Below are positions 43,906 to 52,482 of a stretch of DNA of 64,000 nt, one piece after another; the first letter of the stretch is position 1; each line of letters begins with the position of its first letter. This stretch comes from Microbacterium testaceum StLB037. GTDB lineage: Bacteria > Actinomycetota > Actinomycetes > Actinomycetales > Microbacteriaceae. The notes under the pieces were generated by a model that searched no databases, was not told the origin of the DNA, and worked only from the letters and a program-made list of their open reading frames with translations. The position numbers and the translations under genes are program-made. The stretch is from the NCBI RefSeq assembly GCF_000202635.1, contig NC_015125.1:868001-932000 (forward strand). The letters are read 5' to 3'.

Positions 43906-46509
43906 TCAGCCGTGGTGCGCGGGGTGGCGGCGCTCGAGTGCAGACCCCTCGACGTCGACGTTGGGGATGAGACGGTCCAGCCACCGCGGCAGCCACCAGG
44001 CCGCCCCGCCGACGACGTGCATGATCGCCGGCACGAGCAGCATGCGCACGAGGAAGGCGTCGAGCAGCACGCCGAGCGCGAGGCCCAGACCGAACGACTT
44101 GATGATCACGGCCTCGGAGGTGATGAAGCCCGAGAACACCGCGATCATAATGATCGCCGCCGCCGCCACGACCGTGCGCCCCGCCCGGAAGCCCAGCGCG
44201 ACCGCCAGACGCGGCTTCGCTCCGTGCGCCCACGCCTCGCGCATGCCCGTGGTGAGGAACAACTGGTAGTCCATGGCCAGGCCGAACAGGATGCCGACGA
44301 GGATCACCGGCAGGAAGCTCAGGATCGGGCCGGGATTGTGCACCCCGAACAGATCGCCGAGCCAGCCCCACTGGAACACCGCGGTGACCGCGCCGAAGGT
44401 GGCGAACAGCGAAAGGACGAAGCCTCCCGTGGCGATCAGCGGAACCAGCAGCGAGCGGAACACCGCCACCATGATGAGGAACGACAGCCCGACCACGACG
44501 ATCAGGTAGATCGGCAGGACGTCGGCCAGGCCTTCGGAGATGTCGATGTTGATCGCGGCCGCGCCCGCCACCCCCAGCTCGATGTCCCCGTTCACCGGCG
44601 GCAGGCTGCGCAGATCGCGCACGAGCTGCTCGGTCGACACCGCGTTCGGCCCCTCCTTCGGAATGACCTGGAACGCGGCGAGCGTGCGGTCGTCGGAGAC
44701 GGCGACGGGGGCGACCGCGGCGACGTCGTCCTGATCGAACAGCTCGCGGGCGATCTGGAGCTGCAGGCCCTGCACGTCGGCTTCCGCGGTGCCCTCCGGA
44801 AGGGCGGCGGTGACGAGGAGCGGCGCGTTGGATCCGGCGCCGAACGCCTGCTCGCTCCAGGTGAAGGCCTTGTACCCCGAGGAGTCCTCGGCCTCCGACC
44901 CGCCGTCGGGCAGGCCGAGACGCATCGACAGCGCGGGGATGGCGATGACCAGCAGAGCCGCGATGGCCACCGCCATGGTGACGACCGCGCGCAGGGTCGA
45001 CATGGGGCGCACCGGGCGCCCGCTCGTCGCGACCGGGGCCGTCTCGGTGCGCGCGGCGCGGCGCGGGTGTTCGTCGGCGTCGACCGACGCCGCCCGCGCG
45101 GCGCGTCGCGGATGCTCGACGGCATCGGCCGCCGCCGCAGCCTTCGCGCGCGCCTTGCGGCTGAGGATGCGCGTGCCCGCGAGTCCCAGCAGCGCCGGAG
45201 TCAGCGAGACCGCGATCAGGACGGCGACGAGCACGCTCACCCCGCCGGCCGTCCCCATGAGGCCCAGGAAGGGGATGCCGGTGATGTTGAGTGCCAGCAG
45301 GGCGACGATGACCGTCGACCCGGCGAAGACGACCGCGTTGCCCGCCGTGCCGTTCGCGAGGCCGATCGACTCCACGACATCCGCGCCCTGCAGGAGCTGC
45401 CGGCGGTGGCGGTACAGGATGAACAGCGCGTAGTCGATGCCGACAGCCAGCCCCAGCATCACGCCGAGGAACGGGGTGACGGATGCCATCTGCACCACGC
45501 CCGAGAACGACAGGGTCGCCATCGCGCCGATGGCGACGCCCACGATCGCCGTCACGATCGGGAACGACGCGGCGAGGAGCGAACCGAGGACGACCAGGAG
45601 GACGACTCCGGCGACCGCAACGCCGATGACCTCGCCCACACCGAAGATCTCGGGGATTCCCTGCGAGATCTCGGTGTTGAAGGCGACGTCGGCGCCGGCG
45701 ACGGGCTCGGAGAAGTGGTCGACGACGGCTTCCTTCGAGGTCTCGGGGAGTTGGAGCCGCGGCTTGTCGAAGGAGACGTTGACGATCGCGGTGGAACCGT
45801 CGTCGGACACGAGCCGGATGGCATCCGCGAACGACAGCAGTTCCGAGCCGTCGGCGAGCTGCGCCTCCTGTGCCGCGATCTGCGTGAGCCCGTCGGTCAC
45901 CTGCGTCTGCTGCTGCTCGAGGGTCGCCCGCTGCTGATCGAGCTGGGCCTGCTGCTCGTCGAGAGCGCTGAGTTGAGCCTGCTTCTGCGCGGCGGGCAGG
46001 GGCGCGGCCTCGATCTGGGCGCGCCCGGCGTCCAGCTGCTGCTGCCCCGCGTCGAGCTGGGCCTTGCCCGCTTCGAGCTGCTGCTGTCCGGACTCCGCCT
46101 GAGCACGGGCGTCGGCGAGCTGCTGGCGACCGTCGACGACCTGTTGCCGCTGATCGTCGAGCTGCTGCTGTGTCGAGAACGGGTCGGTCACCCGCGCGAC
46201 GTCGGGGAGGTCGCCCGCCGACGAGACGAGGGCGCTGATCTCGCTCTTCTGCTCGTCGGTGAGCGCCGATCCGTCCGTGGTGCGGAACACGACGGAGCCC
46301 GAGGCTCCGCTGAAGTCGGGCAGTTCATCCTGCAGCTTCGCGATGACGTCCCCGGAGGCCGTGCCCGGGATGTCGAAGCTCGAGCTGAGCCCCTTGAAGC
46401 CGAGGAGGAAGCCTCCGACCACGACCCCGAGGATGACGGTCCACGCGACGATCACCGTCCACGCGCGGCGAGCCGCGAAAGTCCCGAGACGGTGCAGCAG
46501 TTCAGCCAT
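43906..46509 (-). CDS. MMPL family (RND-type) membrane exporter
   Basis: 867 residues with the RND/MMPL layout: a first helix (TVIVAWTVILGVVVGGFLLGF), a large extracytoplasmic loop, helices 2-6, a second extracytoplasmic loop and helices 8-12. In the first loop a long Gln/Leu coiled coil (about residues 110-225; encoded around 45840-46180) replaces the usual porter domain. Such proteins export lipids, siderophores or drugs. ATG at 46509 with GAGGAA upstream. Divergent from a TetR regulator that probably controls it. Confidence 0.9.
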   Translation of the reverse strand: MAELLHRLGTFAARRAWTVIVAWTVILGVVVGGFLLGFKGLSSSFDIPGTASGDVIAKLQDELPDFSGASGSVVFRTTDGSALTDEQKSEISALVSSAGDLPDVARVTDPFSTQQQLDDQRQQVVDGRQQLADARAQAESGQQQLEAGKAQLDAGQQQLDAGRAQIEAAPLPAAQKQAQLSALDEQQAQLDQQRATLEQQQTQVTDGLTQIAAQEAQLADGSELLSFADAIRLVSDDGSTAIVNVSFDKPRLQLPETSKEAVVDHFSEPVAGADVAFNTEISQGIPEIFGVGEVIGVAVAGVVLLVVLGSLLAASFPIVTAIVGVAIGAMATLSFSGVVQMASVTPFLGVMLGLAVGIDYALFILYRHRRQLLQGADVVESIGLANGTAGNAVVFAGSTVIVALLALNITGIPFLGLMGTAGGVSVLVAVLIAVSLTPALLGLAGTRILSRKARAKAAAAADAVEHPRRAARAASVDADEHPRRAARTETAPVATSGRPVRPMSTLRAVVTMAVAIAALLVIAIPALSMRLGLPDGGSEAEDSSGYKAFTWSEQAFGAGSNAPLLVTAALPEGTAEADVQGLQLQIARELFDQDDVAAVAPVAVSDDRTLAAFQVIPKEGPNAVSTEQLVRDLRSLPPVNGDIELGVAGAAAINIDISEGLADVLPIYLIVVVGLSFLIMVAVFRSLLVPLIATGGFVLSLFATFGAVTAVFQWGWLGDLFGVHNPGPILSFLPVILVGILFGLAMDYQLFLTTGMREAWAHGAKPRLAVALGFRAGRTVVAAAAIIMIAVFSGFITSEAVIIKSFGLGLALGVLLDAFLVRMLLVPAIMHVVGGAAWWLPRWLDRLIPNVDVEGSALERRHPAHHG

Positions 46510-46594
46510 GAAGGGGTTCCTCTCGTGCGGTGCACGAGAGAGCACCGTCGGCTCCGACCAGTCGCCGCAAAGATAACACGGACCGTCTCGTCTT

Positions 46595-46615
46595 TTCTGA
46601 GCCGGTCGTTCAGAA
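46595..46615. promoter_or_regulatory. Candidate TetR operator
   Basis: TTCTGA-N9-TCAGAA inverted repeat between the divergent MMPL and TetR genes, ending 8 bp before the TetR ATG. AT-rich for the genome. Confidence 0.55.
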
Positions 46616-46623
46616 TATGTGTC

Positions 46624-47193
46624 ATGGCTCTTCCGCGCAGTGGCCCCGTCCGCAGTGAGGCCGCCCGGTTGGCGATCGTCGAAGCGGCGGCGGCGCTCTT
46701 CGCCGAGGGTGGGTACGACCACCTCACGATCGAGGGCATCGCTCGACGGGCGGGCGTGGGCAAACAGACGATCTACCGGTGGTGGTCGAGCAAGGGCGAC
46801 ATCATCGCCGAGGCGATCCTCGAGGGGCATCTCCTCGACGGCCGGCGTCACCTGCCCGACACCGGTGACGCACGCGCCGACCTCGCCACGTGGCTGACCG
46901 ACCTGTTCACGCTGCGCGCGAGCCCCGACGGGGAGGGACTGCTGCGTTCGTTCGTCGCCGCGGCCGCGGGAAGCGCGGAGACCGGCCGGCGCCTGCGCAC
47001 AGCGATCCTCGCGGCGCCCCTCATGGAACGCCTGTCCCAGGCCCTGGGTGGCACGACCGGACCACGATTGGAGGCCGCCGCCGAGGCCCTGCTCGGCGCG
47101 GTGATCCTGCGAGCCCTCAGCCGCGAGGACTTCGACGCCGACGACATGCACACTCTCGTCGACGTCATCGTGGGAGGGCCTCGGCACGGGTAG
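46624..47193 (+). CDS. TetR-family transcriptional regulator
   Basis: 189 residues with the N-terminal TetR helix-turn-helix (AIVEAAAALFAEGGYDHLTIEGIARRAGVGKQTIYRWW core, about 15-60) and a helical ligand domain with PLMERLSQAL. Divergently transcribed from the MMPL exporter over 114 bp, the typical repressor and pump arrangement. A TTCTGA/TCAGAA inverted repeat lies between them. Confidence 0.92.
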   Translation: MALPRSGPVRSEAARLAIVEAAAALFAEGGYDHLTIEGIARRAGVGKQTIYRWWSSKGDIIAEAILEGHLLDGRRHLPDTGDARADLATWLTDLFTLRASPDGEGLLRSFVAAAAGSAETGRRLRTAILAAPLMERLSQALGGTTGPRLEAAAEALLGAVILRALSREDFDADDMHTLVDVIVGGPRHG

Positions 47194-47242
47194 CACAGCC
47201 CGCATATCGGGGTCCAGCCCCCGTTCTCGCCCGCGCGTCCGC

Positions 47243-47248
47243 TAGAAT
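47243..47248 (+). promoter_or_regulatory. -10 box of the terC riboswitch transcript
   Basis: TAGAAT, placing the transcription start about 7 nt downstream, immediately before the riboswitch. Confidence 0.6.
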
Positions 47249-47257
47249 CGCACCCAG

Positions 47258-47353
47258 CAAGGGGAGTACTCCCGCCGCGACGTTCTCGTCAATACGGCCA
47301 CGCCATCGTGGACCCGGGACGTCGGCCCATCTCGCCGGGTGGAGGAGACCTTG
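47258..47353 (+). promoter_or_regulatory. yybP-ykoY manganese riboswitch
   Basis: The 5' segment AAGGGGAGTACTCCCG and the 3' segment GGTGGAGGAGACCTTGG match the conserved core strands of the yybP-ykoY element. Between them the stem CGGCC...CGGG region and the CGTCAATACGG segment fit the actinobacterial variant. The element controls Mn2+-export genes and senses Mn2+. It precedes a TerC gene, the most common actinobacterial partner. Confidence 0.88.
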
Positions 47354-47390
47354 GTGTCTTGTCGTACACCTGTTTCCCTTGGAGGTCTCC

Positions 47391-48413
47391 GTGGGTGTCA
47401 CCCCGCTCATCTGGATCATCACGATCGCCGTGACGATCGCGTTCTTCGTGTTCGAGTTCTTCGTCCACGTCCGTAAGCCCCACGAGCCGACGATCGGCGA
47501 ATCCGCCCGTTGGTCGGCCTTCTACATCGGTCTGGCTCTGCTCTTCGGCGTCGGCGTCGGCGTCTTCTCGGGCTGGACGTTCGGCGGGGAGTACTTCGCC
47601 GGCTACCTCACCGAGAAGGCCCTGTCGATCGACAACCTCTTCGTGTTCCTGATCATCATGACCGGGTTCGCGGTGCCGAAGAAGTACCAGCAGAAGGTGC
47701 TGATGATCGGCATCGTCATCGCCCTCATCATGCGCGGCGCGTTCATCGCCGTCGGCGCGGCCCTGATCGAGAACTTCTCCTGGATCTTCTACCTCTTCGG
47801 CGCGCTCCTGCTCGTGCTCGCCTACCGGCAGGCGTTCTCGCACGGCGAGAGCGACCCGGCCAACGGCAAGTTCATGCAGTTCGTCCGCCGCATCCTCCCC
47901 GTCTCCGAGGAGTACAACAGCGACAAGCTGACGGTGCGGAAGGACGGCAAGCGCTTCGTCACCCCGATGCTGCTCGTGATCGTCGCGATCGGGTTCATCG
48001 ACCTCGTCTTCGCCGTCGACTCCATCCCGGCGATCTACGGCCTGACGAAGGAGGCGTACATCGTCTTCACCGCCAACGCCTTCGCGCTGATGGGGCTGCG
48101 CCAGCTGTACTTCCTCATCGGCGGCCTGCTGGAGCGTCTCGTCTACCTCGCGCAGGGCCTGGCCGTCATCCTCGCGTTCATCGGCGTGAAGCTGGTTTTC
48201 CACGCCCTGCACGTCAACGAGGTGCCGTTCATCAACGGTGGCGAACCGCTGCTGTGGGTGCCCGAGATCCCGATCTGGTTCTCCCTTCTGTTCATCGCGG
48301 CGACGGTGGCGGTGGCCACTTGGCTGAGTCTGCGCAAGACCCGCAACGACGCGCAGAAGGTCGACCGGACGACCTTCGACGACGAGAAGGTCATTCACGC
48401 ACCGGAGGACTGA
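47391..48413 (+). CDS. TerC family integral membrane protein, probable Mn2+ exporter
   Basis: 340 residues with eight or nine transmembrane helices and the family motifs EKALSIDNLFVFL (acidic metal residues), EEYNSDKLTVR, FAVDSIPAIYGLT and ANAFALMGLRQLYFL. GTG start at 47391 with GGAGG 6 nt upstream; the frame stays open further upstream but that is riboswitch sequence. Alx/MntP-like TerC proteins export manganese, matching the riboswitch ahead of it. Confidence 0.93.
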   Translation: MGVTPLIWIITIAVTIAFFVFEFFVHVRKPHEPTIGESARWSAFYIGLALLFGVGVGVFSGWTFGGEYFAGYLTEKALSIDNLFVFLIIMTGFAVPKKYQQKVLMIGIVIALIMRGAFIAVGAALIENFSWIFYLFGALLLVLAYRQAFSHGESDPANGKFMQFVRRILPVSEEYNSDKLTVRKDGKRFVTPMLLVIVAIGFIDLVFAVDSIPAIYGLTKEAYIVFTANAFALMGLRQLYFLIGGLLERLVYLAQGLAVILAFIGVKLVFHALHVNEVPFINGGEPLLWVPEIPIWFSLLFIAATVAVATWLSLRKTRNDAQKVDRTTFDDEKVIHAPED

Positions 48414-48423
48414 CCACTCGGCG

Positions 48424-48451
48424 ACGGGCCCGCGACACACCGCGGGCCCGT
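48424..48451 (+). terminator. Terminator of terC
   Basis: An 11-bp perfect stem ACGGGCCCGCG with an ACACAC loop starts 11 bp after the stop and is followed by TGCCGT. Confidence 0.75.
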
Positions 48452-48504
48452 TGCCGTACCCGAAGCCGACGCGCAACCCCGGCGAACGCCGGGAGCACGG
48501 GTCC

Positions 48505-48510
48505 TACCGT
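48505..48510 (+). promoter_or_regulatory. -10 box of the F420-dependent oxidoreductase gene
   Basis: TACCGT, 7 nt before the ATG at 48518. Confidence 0.5.
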
Positions 48511-48517
48511 GACCGAC

Positions 48518-49483
48518 ATGACGCGATTCGGATACACCCTCATGACCGAACAGAGCGGCCCGCGGGAGCTCGTCGACTACGCGGTCGGCGCCGAGCGCGC
48601 GGGCTACGACTTCCTGGTCTCCAGCGACCACTACTCCCCGTGGCTCACCAGCCAGGGACACGCCCCCTACGCCTGGACGGTGCTCGGCGCCGTCGCGCAC
48701 GCGACCTCGAACGTCGAGCTGATGACGTACGTCACGTGCCCCACCGTGCGCTACCACCCGGCGGTGGTCGCGCAGAAGGCCGCCACTCTGCAGCTGCTGT
48801 CCGACGGCCGCTTCACCCTCGGGCTCGGCTCGGGCGAGAACCTCAACGAGCACGTCGTCGGCGAAGGCTGGCCCGCGGTGCACGCGCGCCAGGACATGCT
48901 GGTGGAAGCCATCGAGATCATCCGCGCCCTGCACACCGGCGACCTCGTCACCTACGACGGCGAGTACTTCCGCGTCGACTCGGCCCGCGTGTGGGACGCG
49001 CCCGACGGAGGAGTGCCGATCGGAGTCGCCGTGTCCGGAGAGCACTCCATCGCGCGCTTCGCCCCGCTGGGCGACCACCTCATCACCACCGAACCCGACG
49101 CCGGGGTCGTGCAGGGCTGGGACGAGCACCACGAGGGCGAGTCGCGCAAGATCGGTCAGATCCCGATCAGCTGGGACCCCGACAAGGATGCCGCGATCGC
49201 CCGCGCGCACGACCAGTTCCGCTGGTTCGCGGGAGGGTGGGCCGTCAACGCCGACCTGCCGACCCCGGCCGGCTTCGCCGGAGCGTCCCAGTTCGTGCGC
49301 CCCGAGGACGTGGCGGAGTCCATCGCGTGCGGGCCCGACCTCGACGAGCTCGCCGAGAGCGTCCGCCCGTTCATCGACGCGGGTTTCACCGACATCGCGA
49401 TCGTGCAGGTCGGCGACGAGCAGCAGCAGCGCTTCGTGGACGAGATCGCCGAGCCGCTCCTGGAGAAGCTCCGCGCCCTATAG
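48518..49483 (+). CDS. LLM-class F420-dependent oxidoreductase
   Basis: 321-residue luciferase-like (TIM-barrel) enzyme close to F420-dependent glucose-6-phosphate dehydrogenase relatives. It has the N-terminal FGYTLMTEQSGP, SSDHYSPW, LGLGSGENLNEHVVG and EIIRALHTGDLVTYDGEYF segments. Such enzymes transfer hydride between coenzyme F420 and diverse substrates; this one is the TIGR03557-type subgroup by pattern. ATG at 48518 fits the leaderless -10; GTG at 48509 overlaps that box. Confidence 0.9.
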   Translation: MTRFGYTLMTEQSGPRELVDYAVGAERAGYDFLVSSDHYSPWLTSQGHAPYAWTVLGAVAHATSNVELMTYVTCPTVRYHPAVVAQKAATLQLLSDGRFTLGLGSGENLNEHVVGEGWPAVHARQDMLVEAIEIIRALHTGDLVTYDGEYFRVDSARVWDAPDGGVPIGVAVSGEHSIARFAPLGDHLITTEPDAGVVQGWDEHHEGESRKIGQIPISWDPDKDAAIARAHDQFRWFAGGWAVNADLPTPAGFAGASQFVRPEDVAESIACGPDLDELAESVRPFIDAGFTDIAIVQVGDEQQQRFVDEIAEPLLEKLRAL

Positions 49484-49491
49484 GCCGGGGG

Positions 49492-49521
49492 CCGGGCACG
49501 CTCAGCGCGGGGCGTGCCCGG
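49492..49521 (+). terminator. Terminator of the F420 oxidoreductase gene
   Basis: A 10-bp perfect stem CCGGGCACGC with a 10-nt loop followed by TTTCG. It overlaps the last codons of the convergent XRE gene. Confidence 0.7.
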
Positions 49522-50371
49522 TTTCGATCACCCACTGCTCGAGCCGCCACGCCGGAATCCGGAACACCCGCGCCACGTCGGCGACGGCGTGGCCGCCTTC
49601 GACGATGGATGCCACGGCGAACTCCTGCAGGGAGCGGAAGTCACGGCCGGCCAGCGCGCCGGTCCGCAGGTCGGAGAACGTCCGGGGCGCGGCCTTCGCG
49701 GGGGAACCCGGGGCCACGAAGACGTACGCGGAATTCTCGCGCATCCCGTGGGCGAGCGCGTAGTCGTGCGCGCGCGTCGCGGCCGGGCTCGCGCCGTGCG
49801 GCAAGACCGCGGCCGGGGGCGCCGCCACAGGCGGAACGGGGGCGGACACCGCGAGGGCCACGGGCTCCGGCTCCGACGCGGCGACCATCACGGGGACGGG
49901 CTCCGGCTCCGACGCGACGACCGCCGCGGGCACGACCCACGGAGCGGGCGGGAGTGGCCCGCCCCACACCTTCTCGGTCGCCTCGAACACCGGCTCCGCG
50001 GAGACGCCCCCCGACGGCTCGGACGCGCTGGCCCAGGGAGCGGGAGGGAGGTCTCCGCCCCACGTCACGGCGCTCGGGACGACGTACGGGCTCGACGGCT
50101 CGGCATCCTGATCGAGGTGGTTCCTCGCGGACGGGTCCGCGAAGAGGTCGGCGAGGCCGATCTCGAAGGTTTCGGCGAGCGCGAGGAGCGTCGCCAACGA
50201 TGCGGCGGTGCGTCCCGCCTCCACGCCGCGAAGGCGGCCCTCCGACAGTCCCGCTTCGTAGGCGAGATCGCTCAGCGACAGGCCGCGGTCGCGCCGCAGA
50301 CCCCGCACCCGGTCGGCCAGCGCCCGGAGCACTCCCTCGAGGCGGTCGTCGGGATCCAGCTCGTCGCTCAT
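49502..50371 (-). CDS. XRE regulator with Pro-rich linker and C-terminal helix-turn-helix-like twin domain
   Basis: 289 residues. The N-terminal Cro/CI helix-turn-helix (about 15-75) has GLSLSDLAYEAGLSEGRLRGVEAGR. A Pro/Ala/Val linker (about 95-215) carries internal repeats (WGGxLPPAPW twice, ASEPEPV twice). The C-terminal domain (229-281) matches the tail of the membrane protein encoded next to it: 34 of 53 aligned residues identical. The pattern VADVARVFRIPAWRLEQWV resembles a transposase-type helix-turn-helix. Its ATG overlaps the stop of that gene by 4 bp. Likely a regulator working with it; no such two-domain architecture is known to me. Confidence 0.8.
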   Translation of the reverse strand: MSDELDPDDRLEGVLRALADRVRGLRRDRGLSLSDLAYEAGLSEGRLRGVEAGRTAASLATLLALAETFEIGLADLFADPSARNHLDQDAEPSSPYVVPSAVTWGGDLPPAPWASASEPSGGVSAEPVFEATEKVWGGPLPPAPWVVPAAVVASEPEPVPVMVAASEPEPVALAVSAPVPPVAAPPAAVLPHGASPAATRAHDYALAHGMRENSAYVFVAPGSPAKAAPRTFSDLRTGALAGRDFRSLQEFAVASIVEGGHAVADVARVFRIPAWRLEQWVIETGHAPR

Positions 50372-52482
50372 CGGGTCCCCCTCGTCGTGGCCGCGCGCTC
50401 GGCGAGGACATCATCCACCCACTGCTGAAGACGCCACTGCTGAATCCGGAACAGTCGCGAAATGGTCGACACGGAATACCCTCCTTCGACGACGGCGGCG
50501 ATGGCGAACTCGCGGAGCGACGCGAAGGTGCGCCCCTCGAGGGCGCCCGTACGAAGATCCGCGAACGATCGGGGCCGCGAGGTCCCCGGGGCACGCGGCC
50601 CGCGGGGACGCGGTGGAACCGTGTGCGGGGTACCGAGAGAGCCACCGGTCGCGTCCGCGACGGGCGGGGCCGCGATCGGCCGAGCAGGGGCCGCGACGCC
50701 CGCCACCGCGGGAACGGCTTCCGGGACGGGCAGGGCGTGATAGGACGCGACCTGCTCCTCGCCGTGCCGAAGCAGAGCCTCGCGGAGAAGCTCGCGCAGC
50801 CGTCGATGTTCTCGACGCCGCTTCCACAGCACGGGCACCCCGATCGCGGGGACGAGCAGCACGAGCGCCCACATCCACATCATGGGGTGCTCGTTCATCC
50901 ATCCGACCCAGGCCCACTGGAAGGTCCAGTCGCTCTCGTCGTTGCCGGCCTGCATCGAACGCGAACCCGACCACATCGCGACCGCATCCTGCCCGACCCC
51001 GTGGAAGGTGTTCCCGGTGATGTCGGCGCGCGCGTCCTCCGCGAGCTCGACGGCCGATCCCGTGGTCGCGGTCAGGTCGTTCCCGCTCATCACGACCGCG
51101 GCCCCGGTGATCTCGGTCGCGATCCGACGCCCCACGATGCGCGAGTCCGAGACGGTGGCATCCGTGATCCGGCCGGCGATGTCCAAGCCGCGCAGCTCGC
51201 TCGATGAGAGGTCGGCGTTCGTCACCGCCAGTCCCGTGGACGGTCCCTCGACGAGGACGGCCGTGCGCGCCTCGTCGACCGTCGACTGTCGGATCTCGGT
51301 CTTGTCGGTCGAGATCACGCGGACGCCGCCGTCCCGGTTGTCGTGCACGCGCGAGTCCACCATCGTGAAATCGCTCGACGGCGTCAGCCCGTACCCGCCC
51401 GTCGTCGGTCCGTCGGCCAGCGCGGATCCGTCGACCCGAACGCCCCAGCCGGCTGCTCCCTCCACCGTGACCCCGGTGAGACGGAGAGCCCGCGACTGGC
51501 GGGACAGCGCGATCCCGTCCGAGCCCGAATCACGGACGCTGCTGCGCTCCACGCGGAAGTCGTGACCGCCGTTGGTCAGTTCGATGCCGGTGAGGGTCGA
51601 GTCGCTGATCGTCGAGTCGGAGATGCCGACTCCGGTGCTCTCCGACGCGAAGAACCCGTAGTGGAGTCCCGTCGTCGTCGAGTTCGCGAGCTGCGCGGTG
51701 GCATCCACCGTGCCGCTGCCCGTGATCGCGAGTCCCCCGGTGCGCCCGCTCCAATAGCCGAGGTCCGCGAAGTCGGCGAAGCTCGCCGCGAGGACGCCGT
51801 CTCGAACGCGGACGTACGCGCGTCCGTCAGCCTCGTCCGTGTCGGGGGCGGCGATCGTGTCGTCCCACGACGTGATCCGGAACGGAGAGCCGTCGGCGCC
51901 GCCGAACCGCACGGTGCCGCCCCACCCGACGATGCTCGTGCTCGCTGTGGGAGAGCTCGTCATCCGCAGCGTCGCGCCGGGGGCGGCGAGGTTCAGGTCG
52001 GCTCCCGACCGGACGACGACGTTCCGCTGCAGCGTGTAGGTGGTCGCGTCGTCCTGGCGGACCGCGCCGAGAGCGACGAGGTCGGCCAGGCCGTACCCCG
52101 CGGGTTGGCCGTTCTTGGCGCCGAGCACGACGGTGTTCCACGAGTCGATCAGCGCGGGGTCGGCGCTCCCCAGCGCGGCGACGGCGGACAGGCGCGTGTC
52201 TTCGGCGGCCACGCGATCGGCCGCCGTCTGCGGCTCGGCCCCGGGTTCGGCCGCATCGGAGCTCGCGGTCGGCGAGGGCGCGGGTCCGATGAGGGCGGCG
52301 CTCGAGCGGGCATCGTTGTTCAGCCAGGGCAGGAATGTGCCGGTGTGCACGAAATTGCCCACGAGGATCACTCCCGCGACGAGCACGACCACGGCGACCA
52401 GCATGAAGACGCGCGCGACACCGCGGAGGGCGAAGTGACTGTCTCCGCGCTCCTGCGCCGTGATCGCACCGTCGTCAGCCAT
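50368..52482 (-). CDS. Two-pass membrane protein: extracytoplasmic beta-helix and cytoplasmic helix-turn-helix-like tail
   Basis: 704 residues. The N-terminus is cytoplasmic (20 residues), helix 1 at about 24-44, a large extracytoplasmic region to 533, helix 2 at about 534-553 (MMWMWALVLLVPAIGVPVLW), then a very basic stretch, a Pro-rich linker and the 53-residue domain at 637-689 shared with the XRE regulator. The region 140-500 is a right-handed parallel beta-helix of pectate-lyase/mannuronan-epimerase type, with regular VxIsxStIsds turns and repeated G-L/I-x-L/V rungs. Seen: topology and shared domain. Inferred: senses or binds a polysaccharide outside and signals inside. Overlaps the GT2 gene by 8 bp. 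Confidence 0.82.
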   Translation of the reverse strand: MADDGAITAQERGDSHFALRGVARVFMLVAVVVLVAGVILVGNFVHTGTFLPWLNNDARSSAALIGPAPSPTASSDAAEPGAEPQTAADRVAAEDTRLSAVAALGSADPALIDSWNTVVLGAKNGQPAGYGLADLVALGAVRQDDATTYTLQRNVVVRSGADLNLAAPGATLRMTSSPTASTSIVGWGGTVRFGGADGSPFRITSWDDTIAAPDTDEADGRAYVRVRDGVLAASFADFADLGYWSGRTGGLAITGSGTVDATAQLANSTTTGLHYGFFASESTGVGISDSTISDSTLTGIELTNGGHDFRVERSSVRDSGSDGIALSRQSRALRLTGVTVEGAAGWGVRVDGSALADGPTTGGYGLTPSSDFTMVDSRVHDNRDGGVRVISTDKTEIRQSTVDEARTAVLVEGPSTGLAVTNADLSSSELRGLDIAGRITDATVSDSRIVGRRIATEITGAAVVMSGNDLTATTGSAVELAEDARADITGNTFHGVGQDAVAMWSGSRSMQAGNDESDWTFQWAWVGWMNEHPMMWMWALVLLVPAIGVPVLWKRRREHRRLRELLREALLRHGEEQVASYHALPVPEAVPAVAGVAAPARPIAAPPVADATGGSLGTPHTVPPRPRGPRAPGTSRPRSFADLRTGALEGRTFASLREFAIAAVVEGGYSVSTISRLFRIQQWRLQQWVDDVLAERAATTRGTR

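Noticed and set aside
43684..46620. Long plus-strand frame antisense to the MMPL gene
   Set aside because: Only the part from 46624 is a real gene (TetR); the rest is shadow coding of the MMPL strand.
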